From SMWN01 sp965261165 (GTDB taxonomy: Bacteria; Pseudomonadota; Gammaproteobacteria; Eutrophobiales; Eutrophobiaceae): DNA of 64,000 bases. Location of the stretch: assembly GCA_965261165.1 (NCBI GenBank), contig OZ253445.1:1426001-1490000 (forward strand), in the 5' to 3' direction. Shown here piece by piece: positions 45,915 through 56,100 of this stretch. The position numbers were made by a program, and so were the translations under genes. The notes beneath the pieces are model-generated. The model saw only the letters and a program-made list of their open reading frames with translations. It searched no databases and was not told the DNA's origin. Position 1 is the stretch's first letter; each line of letters starts with the position of its first letter.

Positions 45915-47363
45915 ATGATGAAAAAGAAATTAACGACTAATGCTGGTTGCCCAGTGGCAGATAACCAGAATGTTATGACGGCGGGCCCGCGCGGACATCA
46001 ATTATTGCAGGATGTCTGGTTTTTGGAAAAACTGGCACATTTTGACCGTGAAGTAATACCTGAAAGACGCATGCACGCAAAAGGTTCAGGGGCTTATGGA
46101 ACATTCACGGTTACTCATGACATAACAAATTACACTAGGGCAAAAATATTCTCTGAAGTGGGCAAGGAGACCGAGTTATTCGCTCGATTTACAACGGTCG
46201 CTGGCGAGCGTGGTGCTGCCGATGCTGAGCGTGATATTCGGGGTTTTGCGCTTAAATTCTATACCGAAGAAGGCAACTGGGATTTGGTTGGTAACAATAC
46301 TCCCGTGTTCTTTTTGCGTGATCCCTTGAAATTTCCGGACCTTAACCACGCTGTAAAGCGTGACCCAAAAACTAACATGCGTAGTGCGCAAAACAACTGG
46401 GATTTTTGGACATCTCTTCCAGAAGCGTTACATCAAGTGACAATCGTCATGAGCGATAGAGGCCTTCCAGCCACGTATCGACACATGCATGGATTTGGTA
46501 GCCATACTTTCAGCATGATCAATGCCGACAACGAGCGTGTATGGGTGAAGTTCCATTTCAAATCAAACCAGGGTATTAAGAATCTGACTAATCAGGAAGC
46601 TGAAATTGTCATTGGCCAGGATAGAGAAAGCCATCAAGCAGATTTATACAATGCGATTAAAGAAGGTGATAATCCATCATGGACTTTAGCAATTCAGGTA
46701 ATGACAGAGGAACAAGCAGAAAGCTCGCCTTACAATCCTTTCGATCTAACGAAAGTATGGCCACATGCTGACTACCCCCTTATCGAAGTAGGTGTAATGG
46801 AGTTGAATCGGAACCCTGAAAATTTCTTTGCAGAAGTGGAACAATCAGCATTTAATCCAGCCAATGTGGTTCCTGGTATTAGCTTTTCTCCTGACAAAAT
46901 GTTGCAAGGTCGCCTGTTCTCTTACGGCGATGCGCAGCGCTACCGCCTAGGTGTCAACCATCAACAGATTCCTGTGAATGCACCACGTTGTCCAGTTCAT
47001 AATTATCACCGCGATGGAGCTATGCGTGTTGATGGTAATTTTGGTAGCACCATTGGTTATGAACCAAACAGCAAAGAGGAATGGCAAGAACAGCCTGATT
47101 ATTCCGAGCCGCCAATGAATTTGTCAGGTGCCGCCGCACACTGGGATCACAGAGAAGACGACGATTACTATTCGCAACCGGGTAATTTGTTCAAAATCAT
47201 GAGCGCAGAACAAAAAGAAGCCTTATTTAATAATACGGCTAGTTCAGTTGGCGGGGCTTCTGTCGATATCCAGAAACGGCATATTGCAAACTGTTCAAAA
47301 GCTGACCTCGCTTATGGTGCTGGTGTAGCGAATTCCTTGGGCATTTATTTGGATGATGTTTAA
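45915..47363 (+). CDS. katA: Monofunctional haem catalase (KatA type)
   Basis: A 482-residue small-subunit catalase that dismutates hydrogen peroxide. The distal haem pocket has His54 (RRMHAKGSGAYGTF) and Asn127 (WDLVGNNTPVFFLRDP). The proximal ligand is Tyr337 in RLFSYGDAQRYRLG. The lack of a flavodoxin-like C-terminal domain separates it from KatE. There is no signal peptide. GAGGAAGCT precedes tandem ATGs. A strong hairpin follows the stop. oxyR lies about 2.9 kb downstream, beyond an inserted autotransporter fragment, so OxyR control is likely though I see no certain OxyR site upstream. Confidence 0.95.
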   Translation: MMKKKLTTNAGCPVADNQNVMTAGPRGHQLLQDVWFLEKLAHFDREVIPERRMHAKGSGAYGTFTVTHDITNYTRAKIFSEVGKETELFARFTTVAGERGAADAERDIRGFALKFYTEEGNWDLVGNNTPVFFLRDPLKFPDLNHAVKRDPKTNMRSAQNNWDFWTSLPEALHQVTIVMSDRGLPATYRHMHGFGSHTFSMINADNERVWVKFHFKSNQGIKNLTNQEAEIVIGQDRESHQADLYNAIKEGDNPSWTLAIQVMTEEQAESSPYNPFDLTKVWPHADYPLIEVGVMELNRNPENFFAEVEQSAFNPANVVPGISFSPDKMLQGRLFSYGDAQRYRLGVNHQQIPVNAPRCPVHNYHRDGAMRVDGNFGSTIGYEPNSKEEWQEQPDYSEPPMNLSGAAAHWDHREDDDYYSQPGNLFKIMSAEQKEALFNNTASSVGGASVDIQKRHIANCSKADLAYGAGVANSLGIYLDDV

Positions 47364-47384
47364 ACTTAATGCAGATAGCAAACG

Positions 47385-47419
47385 GTTGAAGGGGCTGATT
47401 AATAACCAGCCCCTTCAAC
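47385..47419 (+). terminator. Hairpin after catalase gene
   Basis: GTTGAAGGGGCTG pairs perfectly with CAGCCCCTTCAAC across a nine-base loop, 22 bases after the katA stop. The 13-bp stem is strong, but the following bases are CCGAGC rather than a T-run, so it may end transcription or protect the mRNA 3' end. Confidence 0.7.
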
Positions 47420-47588
47420 CCCGAGCATTAGCTCTTGATTAATAAATTTCATGAATGTCTTCTTATCTGCAACAAGAACAAACCACGGATAGTTGGCATC
47501 TTTAATCAAAAGTAATCGGCATGGGAAAAATTTCCAAGCGCAAGGCAATCTTCAAAGTAATTGTGAGCGTATGTCAGCCATGGTTTTT

Positions 47589-47711
47589 TTAAACTGCTTC
47601 CTTAAAAACAAGCGCTCCTTTGCATTGCTTACAGTAATAACGAACTGCACATTTGCCCCAGTACTGGTCGCCTTGGCGGGCGGTATCCACCCGAATATAG
47701 CCGGTCGGCAT
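47589..47711 (-). pseudogene. Transposase-like fragment beside autotransporter copy B
   Basis: On the minus strand 40 codons read MPTGYIRVDTARQGDQYWGK and continue to a stop. The TGYIRVDTARQGD block is very like GYIRIDTVHQGD of the broken IS481-like transposase at 24231-25160, so this is probably a piece of a related element. It adjoins the broken 5' edge of the autotransporter fragment. The rest of the 47420-47729 gap shows nothing I can support. Confidence 0.5.
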
Positions 47712-47729
47712 CTGTGTACTGGCGAGTAA

Positions 47730-49713
47730 AGCCATACCTACGCCTGGACACACAGCAATGCCGGCATCACCCTGAGCGATGCTAATACCGCCAGCCCGAC
47801 CTTCACCGCACCGGCCAATCTGGTGACGGATGCAGTGCTGACCTTCAGCCTGATCGTCACCGATGCGCGGATGCTAGTCTCCGTGGCCGACACCGTGACC
47901 ATCACCGCCACTAATAGCGCCGACACCAGCAGTGTCATGGTCACCATCACCGTCAATGCGGCACTGGCATTAGCCGCCCCGAGTATCAGTATCAGCAGCA
48001 ATATGTTAACCGCCACCGTGGGCACCGCCATTGCCGATATCACCATTACCAATACTGGTGGTGCAGCCACCAGCTACAGCATCAGCCTAGCCTCGAATGG
48101 TCGATCCCTAAACATGAACACAGGCCTGGACTTTAACACCAGCGACGGCACCATCTCTGGTACACCTACTAAGACAGCGACTATGACTGCCTACATGATT
48201 ACCGCCAGCAATGCCGCTGGTAGCGGCCCTGATGCTATGGAAATAGTCACCATCACCGTCAATATTGCCAACAGCTTGATGGGTGTCAGTGCCTTGAACG
48301 ATGAGGTTTTATCAAAACTCACTCAGGGCACAGTGGCGAGCATCATGACAGCAGTGAGTAACCGCATTGATACTCTCCTATCCACGGGCACACCACCAGA
48401 GGCAAGCTATCAGTTAGACGGGCAGACCCTGCAATTGGATAATCAGGCACAGTTGTTTGGCTACCTCCGTTCACTGGAGAACGGCAGCATGGATTGGAAG
48501 CGCGTATTGAGCAACTTATCCTTGGTGCTGCCTTTAAATACGGCAGGGAATACAGCGGCAGGTAGCGGCAGTCGTCATGACCTGGGCTATGGTTCTGGTC
48601 TGAGCCTATGGGCTGGTGGCGATTACCTCAACCTTGATGGTGATAGTGATATTGACTGGAGTGGTGATCTGTTCGTTGCCCAGTTTGGTATCGACAAACG
48701 CATAGACAAACACCTGCTACTGGGCACTCTGGTGTCCTGGAGCGAGGGTGATGCTGACTATACCCAAGATACCAATACTGGGAGCTACAACCATCAATCA
48801 CTCAGTGTTTACCCATATCTGGCCTGGTCTAACCAAGGCAACCATCTCTGGGGCAGCGTTGGCTACGGCGAAGGCGAGCTAGAAATCGAAGACAACAGCA
48901 ACAGCAATAGCATTAGCAGCGATACCCGCCTATGGTCTTTCGCCACCGGTGCCAAGGCCGGCCTGTCTAAGGTGCCAGGCTTGAGCCTCAAAGGCGACTT
49001 CCTATGGGCGCGCACCGACATCGATAACCCCTTGGTTGACAACGCCCTAGATGCCCGTATTAGAGAACAAAGCATTGACAGCCAACGGCTGCGCTTATTG
49101 CTGGAGTTTGAGCATACCTATGGTTTATCTGGAGGCCTATTACGGCCGTTGATAGAGCTGGGCATGCGCTATGATGGCGGTGATGGTGACACGGGTATTG
49201 GTGCCATCTTGGGGACAGGCTTACGCTATACCAACGGCGGCCTGACCATGGAAGGCAAGTTACACACCCTGCTGGGACGTGACGACTATAGAGAATGGGG
49301 CGTTCAGGGCACAATTGTGCTGGATCCAGGTCTACGTGGACAGGGGCTGGCATTCAGCCTGACCCCCAGGTTACGGCTATGGTGATGGTGATGTTGGTGT
49401 TAGTGGCAGCAGTCAGATCTGGCAAGGTCTACCCAAGGGCCCAAGGGATCAGGGCCACCAGAATCAGAACTACCGTGGACGATTGCAGGCCAATATGGGT
49501 TATGGATTCTCCACCTCTGGGGGTGGCTTATTGACCCCATACGGTGAGGTACGTCTCAGCAACAGTAGGTATTATCGTCTAGGGATGCGCTGGAACCCGA
49601 ATATCCCCTTCAGCCTGAATCTATTCGGGGAACACCAGACCGGCAATGACAGCATTGGTAATAGTACTGGTGACAATAACGCCATCCTGTTGGAAGGCCA
49701 GATGCAGTTCTGA
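47730..49713 (+). pseudogene. 5'-truncated, frameshifted autotransporter fragment
   Basis: An open frame starting right after the stop at 47727-47729 reads YAWTHSNAGITLSDANTASP, then ATNSADTSSVMVTITVNA, one putative-Ig repeat (ISSNMLTATVGTAIADITIT), and the same barrel domain as the giant protein. No start codon, signal peptide or promoter-proximal part is present. At 49363-49367 the run is CCCCC where copy A has CCCC; this shifts the frame so that the barrel ends early (49385), while the original frame resumes and runs to QMQF at 49713. Removing one C would restore a complete barrel. It looks like a broken duplicate, possibly a silent donor for recombination. Confidence 0.85.
48268..49713 (+). 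repeat. Long direct repeat, copy B
   Basis: Near-identical partner of 32726-34174, same orientation, about 15.5 kb apart. Copy B has six extra bases in the AACAGC run near 48895, loses six and twelve bases in repeat runs near 49385 and 49665, and carries the frameshifting C near 49365. Otherwise it differs by scattered substitutions, mostly near the 5' edge. Confidence 0.93.
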
Positions 49714-49730
49714 GCTGTCTAATCCCAGCA

Positions 49731-49792
49731 GCGGGGTTTCAATCCCGCCATTCTAATCTCATTAGCGGGGGGGGGTTGTTTAAATCCCCCGC
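49731..49792. repeat. Two tandem GC-clamped hairpins with G9 tract
   Basis: GCGGG-GTTTCAAT-CCCGC (49731-49748) is followed by GCGGGGG...CCCCCGC (49765-49792), both ending in CATTCT. The second contains G9 at 49767-49775. They directly follow the truncated autotransporter stop, so they may be a terminator-like or REP-like element carried with the duplicate. Confidence 0.65.
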
Positions 49793-49827
49793 CATTCTGG
49801 CAAGGAGCGATACTTCTGTCCCAGACT

Positions 49828-49860
49828 CAGTTCTACTGACTGCATTTATGCAGTCGTCTG
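49828..49860. repeat. Short palindromic dispersed repeat, copy B
   Basis: CAGTTCTACT then the perfect palindrome GACTGCAT-TT-ATGCAGTC and GTCTG, matching 23933-23967. A frame through it (49776-50015) has no recognisable domain and is probably spurious. Confidence 0.6.
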
Positions 49861-50301
49861 GGGTCTCTGCTGTAGCAGCATCGATAAAGATAATTAAAGA
49901 TAATTTTGAAGTGCAACGCGGTGCGCGCCCTCAAACCAGGCATGCGGTGATCCGTCAAAAGGGGATATTACTGTTTCTTAATTGCATTAACAGTTTTCAC
50001 AATGATCCCAACTGAATTTATCAATTGATAGAATGTTGGTGGTGCGTTTTCCTTATCTTTCGTTATTTCCTTGAATGGTTTTATAATTGTATTGCTACCA
50101 AAATAATCTCTCGCCCATTATCGTGTCTTTGTAGATTTTAGAGAAATCATCCATGATTTTGCCCTTCTCTTTACAGTAGTTGATTTTTTGTTGATACAAA
50201 CAAATTTTTTACAAATTGTTGGCTTATTCTAGGGATTTTATTGATAAATATAATTGAACAATTATATTATTACGATATATTTTATAGGATAATAAGCAAC
50301 G
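49861..50301. other. Gap upstream of oxyR
   Basis: The last ~150 bases before oxyR are very AT-rich and should include its promoter. No gene is supported. I could not identify a complete OxyR operator by eye. Confidence 0.4.
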
Positions 50302-51192
50302 GTGAATTTACCCACTATTAAACAGCTGCGTTATCTCATTGCGCTAGAGAAACATGCGCATTTTGGCAAGGCAGCCGAAGCATGTTTTGTTTCCCAATCT
50401 GCCTTTAGTGTTGCCATTCGCGAACTTGAATCGACATTAGGGATGCAACTTTTTGATCGCACTAATAAAAGGGTGACCATTACGGCCATGGGCCAGGAAA
50501 TCGTGGTTCAGGCACGGTTGGTGGTTCTGGATCTTGAAGCACTGGTAGATATGACACAAGTTAGTAGTGAACCTCTATCGGGTAAATTAGCCTTGGGTGT
50601 CATTCCCACAATATCGCCATTTTTGCTGCCTAAAGCACTACCTCGGATTCGATCAGACTTTCCTTCTCTACAGTTATTTTTACAGGAAGATACAACGCTA
50701 AGAGTTTATGAAAAATTAATGCGTGGTGAGTTAGACTTGATATTAATTGCCTTCCCCTATGAATTGCGTAACGTCGAAAAGATGACTCTATTTAAGGACC
50801 CTTTTCTTCTGGCATACAGACAGGGCAGTCAATTTATAGAATCACAGAAAATAACGGCCGACAATTTACAATCGGAAAGTATCTTGCTACTTAATGACGG
50901 CCATTGTCTGCGGGATCATGCTTTGTCCGCATGTAAAATCCGCAATCGGAGCAAGGTCAGTCATTTCTCTGTCAGTAGTCTGCTGACCTTGGTCGAAATG
51001 GTTGAGGCAGATCTAGGTGTCACCTATTTTCCTGCAATGGCTAAGGATTCATTCATACTAAAAAATACAAATATAAAAACTCAAGCTATGCCAAAAAGCA
51101 GCTATCGAGAAATCGGTTTAATCTGGCGCAAGGGAAGTGCCAGGCGTGATGAATTTAAATTGCTGGGAGAATTTATTGAAAAGAATAGATGA
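50302..51192 (+). CDS. oxyR: Hydrogen peroxide-responsive regulator OxyR
   Basis: A 296-residue LysR-family regulator. The N-terminal winged helix-turn-helix is clear (IKQLRYLIALEKHAHFGKAAEACFVSQSAFSVAIRELE). The redox cysteines Cys202 and Cys211 lie in NDGHCLRDHALSAC with the nine-residue spacing of E. coli Cys199-Cys208, so a peroxide-sensing disulfide is expected. The start is GTG 50302. Catalase lies upstream on the same strand; OxyR usually activates such genes, and the pair was probably closer before the autotransporter fragment arrived. Confidence 0.92.
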   Translation: MNLPTIKQLRYLIALEKHAHFGKAAEACFVSQSAFSVAIRELESTLGMQLFDRTNKRVTITAMGQEIVVQARLVVLDLEALVDMTQVSSEPLSGKLALGVIPTISPFLLPKALPRIRSDFPSLQLFLQEDTTLRVYEKLMRGELDLILIAFPYELRNVEKMTLFKDPFLLAYRQGSQFIESQKITADNLQSESILLLNDGHCLRDHALSACKIRNRSKVSHFSVSSLLTLVEMVEADLGVTYFPAMAKDSFILKNTNIKTQAMPKSSYREIGLIWRKGSARRDEFKLLGEFIEKNR

Positions 51193-51483
51193 TAGGAATT
51201 CTAATATTTTTTTTCTCTAGAATCCTTGTAAGTGGATTCTTTTTCCATCACCAACATTTCATCTGACTTTAAAAACACTAACTGTAGGTAAATTTATACT
51301 ATTAAACATTGACGTAACCAGCAATCCCCTTGCCCGGTTCAATAAAAACATCTGCCGTATATTTATTTTTCAGATCTTTTTTCGCCAAACGGTGTACTTT
51401 GAGGCGAGCTACTTTATACTGCCGAAGCTCAAACTATTAGCCTCATAAACACATTGGCAAAATTTGACAGGTTATTGTAGATA
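51193..51483. other. Gap after oxyR, no gene
   Basis: About 290 AT-rich bases with no frame or RNA that I can support. Confidence 0.4.
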
Positions 51484-51924
51484 ATGAAAAACCGACTTAC
51501 GAAACTTGTATTGTTATTATTAATTATAAACCCTGTTTATGTCACGGCTGGTGGGGAAGAAGACATCACCTCAGAAGCAAGTCCAGTAATAACCCAAGAA
51601 ACAGAGTACATGTCAACAGAGTACATGTCACAGGATCAGGCAACTCAAGAAGACTATAACACGATGTCGGAGTTTAGTGCCTCTTATGACGAATGCCTTA
51701 CAGATACCTCAAGAGCTGAGGTGGCTAATTATGATGATCCTCGGCACGTTGTTGACGTCGCCATGAAACAATGTGCTGTAAAGTTGGAAGAGCTGAATGG
51801 TTGGTTAACTGAAAAAAGATTCCCGCCAAGTTTCAGGAAGGGTTACATAAAAAGACTAAGTGGAAAATCTGTCCGCCGGGTGATGCCAGAAATAATGTTC
51901 ATGATGTCAACCAAACAACAGTGA
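51484..51924 (+). CDS. Small secreted protein of unknown family
   Basis: A 146-residue protein I do not recognise. It has a clear signal peptide (KNRLTKLVLLLLIINPVYVTAGG, cleavage about residue 22-23). A short internal duplication follows, TEYMS repeated twice (about 41-49), then an acidic, Gln-rich linker and two cysteines in ASYDECL and MKQCAVKL that could form a disulfide. The last part is helical and basic (KRFPPSFRKGYIKRLSGKSVRR). It is probably periplasmic or exported. The stop is two bases before copy 3 of the dispersed repeat, so its 3' end may have been trimmed. Confidence 0.55.
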   Translation: MKNRLTKLVLLLLIINPVYVTAGGEEDITSEASPVITQETEYMSTEYMSQDQATQEDYNTMSEFSASYDECLTDTSRAEVANYDDPRHVVDVAMKQCAVKLEELNGWLTEKRFPPSFRKGYIKRLSGKSVRRVMPEIMFMMSTKQQ

Positions 51925-51925
51925 A

Positions 51926-52025
51926 ACAGAGATCCTTGCATAATTCATGCTAATTCTACCGAAACAGGTAAAATAAGACCATTCTAAAGACTTTGAAGAT
52001 TATTCATCTATGTACTGGGAAAAAG
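51926..52025 (+). repeat. Dispersed repeat, short copy 3
   Basis: About 100 bases matching the first third of copy 2 (3129-3230), including TAAAATAAGACCATTCTAAA and ACTGGGAAAAA, after which the match stops and IS1380-like sequence begins. It suggests that the dispersed repeat is the end of an IS family related to that transposase. Confidence 0.7.
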
Positions 52026-52560
52026 TGTAAGGCATCATCTACCTCCACACCGACCATTTGCTGACCAACCGACTCGCCACCGATGCAACACATAAGGTCA
52101 TCTGGCGCTGGGAAGGTGAGGCGTTTGGGAATACCCCAGCACTGGCATACAGCCCTTGTTCTTGTTGTAGGTCCATTGTGCATCCGCTTTGTGGGCAACA
52201 ATTTCAGTGGCATCAAGGTCCAGCGTTACTTTCTTACAACGATGCAAGGCTGACTGCAATACGGCTTTATTGATCTCTATCCAAGCAGCCTGGATTTGCG
52301 GCTGGCTTGCAACCCGCCTGAGCCAATCTCCAAGCGTGGTCGCTTGAGGAAGTTTCTTGAGATCTAACACAGTGCACAGTACCGCATCATCCTCAAGGTG
52401 GCGAACCTCATCCAGATAAAAACTGCCTTCATGCTGCATCAGGATGAGGGCCTTGATGAATTCCCCTTGATAAATTCAGAGGGCTTATACCCACGATTAC
52501 TTTTAAGCTAGGGGAAGTGCTTATCGATTCGCTCAGACAGGTTCATGTAGTCTATTAGGG
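52026..52560 (-). pseudogene. IS1380-family transposase remnant
   Basis: On the minus strand the frame 52098-52439 reads MQHEGSFYLDEVRHLEDDAV, TTLGDWLRRVASQPQIQAAW, KKVTLDLDATEIVAHKADAQ and WTYNKNKGCMPVLG, a good match to the N-terminal half of an IS1380-group transposase. Just upstream a 14-base duplication (GAATTTATCAAGGG / GAATTCATCAAG) breaks the frame after SNRGYKPSEFIKG. The catalytic C-terminal half is missing. It is dead, and marks the left side of the defence-gene island. Confidence 0.82.
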
Positions 52561-52763
52561 GAATCCATTAATTGAGCAATGACCAATAAACCAGCACGAG
52601 AGGTGAGTCAATCGTTGGTGGTATCGAGTTTGTAAGATACCCTAGTCATAAGCCTTGAGCTGTGCAGTCATTGGGTGATGCAGGGTGATGCTGCTAACCC
52701 CTGTTGCCTAACCCCTTGTTGTTAACTAGCATACAGCCAAGGCTTGCTACGTTTCAGGGATTT

Positions 52764-52916
52764 CTATCTGGGGATTGGGGGTGTGCAGCTTTCGCCATCA
52801 TCCAGCAGCAAAACAGCTTTTGCACGGTGCGCAATCCCGTGATCTTCACCTTGGCGACAAACGCAGCCTTCGAGTTGAAGCCGAGCTTCGGCAGAAAGAA
52901 AATTAGGGCGTATCAT
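52764..52916 (-). pseudogene. IS630-family transposase N-terminal remnant
   Basis: Fifty codons from ATG 52916 on the minus strand read MIRPNFLSAEARLQLEGCVC and RQGEDHGIAHRAKAVLLLDD before GESC and a premature stop. This is the N-terminal helix-turn-helix of an IS630-group transposase (LLLDDGESC is characteristic). A C-terminal fragment of the same type lies on the opposite strand at 63532-63675, beyond the operon. Sequence at 52561-52763 and 52917-53128 shows no gene. Confidence 0.75.
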
Positions 52917-53128
52917 GACCAATACAGAATCCATCCAACACAAAACGTCAACAAAATATTCGGGCTGTCAATGACTCAGAGTATATTATGAGATTTTACT
53001 AAATGCTTGCTGAGAGACTAAGAAACTGGTAAAGAATAACAATGGAGGTGGCACCACACAGTTGACCTGCCCTCAACCTGCCCTCAAAATGGGAGTAGGT
53101 CACGAACAAGGTCAGAAGTGTAAGAACA

Positions 53129-56100
53129 ATGTTCATTGAACCACGAAAGGCCCTGATCAATTGGCTGCGCAGGCAACTCGTCGGGCCACCTGACCGGCGT
53201 GATGGTGATGGCCCGGACCTCCGCGGCGTGCTGCCTACAGAACGTTTCCCCTGCGGTGCGCTCTATCCCATATCCCCATCGGGCGAAGGCATCGATCCGG
53301 CTAGCGATGACGTGGATGAGATTGAAAGCGCGGGCGAAGTTACGGGTGAGAGCATTGCTGAACCTGCCATTATACGGCGTTACATTCCGCCGTCATCGAT
53401 GGGTTTCTCGTTCTTTATCAAGGGCGACGATATCCGTTTTCAAGTTTTGTGTCGTGCTGTGGGGTATGAACCAAAGGGGGTTACATGGACACGCAAAACA
53501 CTGGCTACTGAACAGGGAAATGACGAGGCGTTTGAGAACATCACTTGTCCCGAAAAAGCCCAACACCAGAGCTTTTCTCATCTGGAGGAGAAGGCGCGTA
53601 TGGATGTTCTGTGGCGTCACTTCGCCGATGGCTGGATCGTCACGGTTTCTCTTTGCAATGCGCAAGAGCTTGCAGATAGCACGACGGGCAGAGAATATGT
53701 TTTCGAGCGCGCGGAAAAGACTCTCTTCGAGGCCAGCCTCCGCTGCACGATCGACTCTGGCGAGGTTGGCGTCTACCCCCGCGTCGATCGCAGCCTGCTT
53801 GACCCGGAAGAACAGGAGATCGAGCTCCAGTATGCCCATCAGCACATCTACGCGATCGGGCATGGTTGCGCCGCCGACTGGGAGGTGAAGGAGGGCAAGG
53901 TCGTTGAACTGCGCTCTGAGACGATGCCGGCGGTGGAAGTGCCGCAAATGACCGCAGACACAGGATCGGATGGTGAGCCCGTGCTGTCGTTGACACGTCT
54001 GGCCGAAATCGACAACACCCACGCAACCCTCCTGCCCGGGCTGGCCGCTTTCGTCGATGGATACGCCGCCTGGGTCACAAGCCAGCAAGGACGCATCGCC
54101 GATCTGCCGCCCGATGATCATGCGGCGGGAAATCGCCTGGTCGGCCGAATGAACGGGGCTGTCGCGCGCATGCACGCAGGCCTGCGCCTGCTGGGCGAGG
54201 ATGCACAGGCAAGGACTGCCTTCGCTCTGGCCAATCGAGCCATGCTGGAGCAGATGCGCCAGCACGACCGTCTGCTGGACAAACCGCGCGCCGACGAAGC
54301 CTATCGCTGGCGTCCGTTCCAGCTGGCCTTCCTGTTAACCACGCTGGAATCCACGGCGAATGAGGACAGCGAATTCCGCGACACAGTCGATTTGATCTGG
54401 TTCCCGACGGGTGGCGGCAAGACGGAAGCCTACCTCGGCCTGATCGCATTCCAGATAGCGTTGCGGCGTCTTCGTCATCCCGATACCGGGGGCGGAACCG
54501 CCGTCCTGATGCGCTACACCCTTCGCCTGTTGACCCGCGATCAGTTCATACGCTCCACCCGCCTGATCTGCGCACTGGAACTGATTCGGCGCGAACGCGA
54601 TGATCTCGGCTCGGTCCCGATCACCATCGGCATGTGGGTGGGAGGGTCCACCAGCCCAAACAGCTTCCAGAAAGCTGCCGAGTTCGTAAACAAGGCGCGT
54701 GCTACCGGCGAGAAGCCCGCCCTGGTGCTTGATCATTGTCCCTGGTGCGGGCAGGAATTTGCAGCGGCCCGCAACTACGACAGCAGCACACGGCACTTCC
54801 ACTTTATCTGCCGGAACCCGGACTGTGGCTTCGGCGCGTCGAAAGATGGCGTGCTTCCCTGCAATGTCGTTGACGAAGCCTTGTATGCCGAAGCACCAAC
54901 CATGCTGGTCGCCACAGTGGATAAATTCGCCAGACTGGCTTGGGAAGAGCGCACCAATGCGTTTTTCGGCGGTGCGCTACATCGACCGCCGGAACTCATC
55001 ATCCAGGATGAGTTGCACCTGATCGCCAGTGCTCTGGGCTCGGTGGCCGGCCTGTATGAAGCCGCCATCGACACCGTGCTGCAATCGCGCGGCGTGTATC
55101 CGAAATACATCGCATCGACCGCTACCATCCGCATGGCGGATCAACAAGTGAAACGGCTGTATGGTCGCGAGGTCGCCGTATTCCCGCCATCGGGGCTGAG
55201 CCGCGACGATGCCTATTTCGCCCGCTCCGTACCGCTGGAGGAACGCCCGGGGCGCATCTACGTTGGCTATTTAGCGCCAATGCTGAACCGCCAGCAGTGC
55301 ATGGCGCCGTTGGCGGCGGCGTTGCTATTGGCTCCGCACGTTTTGTTCGGGCGCGATCAGAACAAACAGAAACTGCTGGATGCCTGGTGGACGCAGGTGG
55401 TGTATCACGGCAGCCTAAAGGGTGTAGGCAACAGCCATACGGCTTTTGCCAGCGCCGTGCGTGACTTCATGCGGTTGTTGTCCGGCACAACTGGCACCCA
55501 ACCTCAGGAAAACGAAGAGGCGCAAACACAGCAACGCGCGACGTCAGGCATTATTGCCCAGCTCACCAGCTTGCAAACGGCGGAGCAGAATGCCGAGATT
55601 TTCGCCCGCTTGAGCAAGACACGCGAACAGGACGGCTGCCTGGACACCGTACTGGCCACCAACATGATCTCGGTCGGTCTCGATGTGGCCCGTTTGGCGT
55701 TGATGACGATCAATGGCCAGCCGTTGACCACTGTGGAATACATCCAGGCCAGCAGCCGCGTGGGTCGCGGCGAGGTGCCCGGCCTGGTGTTCGCCAACTA
55801 CTACCGCGATCAGGCGCGTAGCCTGTCGCACTACGAGAGCTTCCGCCCTTACCATGAAGCCTTCTACCGCTTTGTCGAGCCCACCAGCGTCACGCCTTAC
55901 ACCTACCAGGCTCGCAGTCGCGCCCTGCATGCGGCGCTGGTGATCGTGATGCGCCATGCCGGTCCGGGACTGCTTGGAAACGACAACGCTGCCGACTTTG
56001 ATGCCGATAATTTGCAGGTAGTCGAGGCCGCTGAACGTCTGAAGCGGCGTTGTAAACTCGCGGCTCCCGATCAGGCCGTTGATGTCAACCGGCATATCGA

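Noticed and set aside
49776..50015. 79-codon frame after the autotransporter fragment
   Set aside because: It runs through hairpins and a dispersed palindrome; no domain, no ribosome-binding site.
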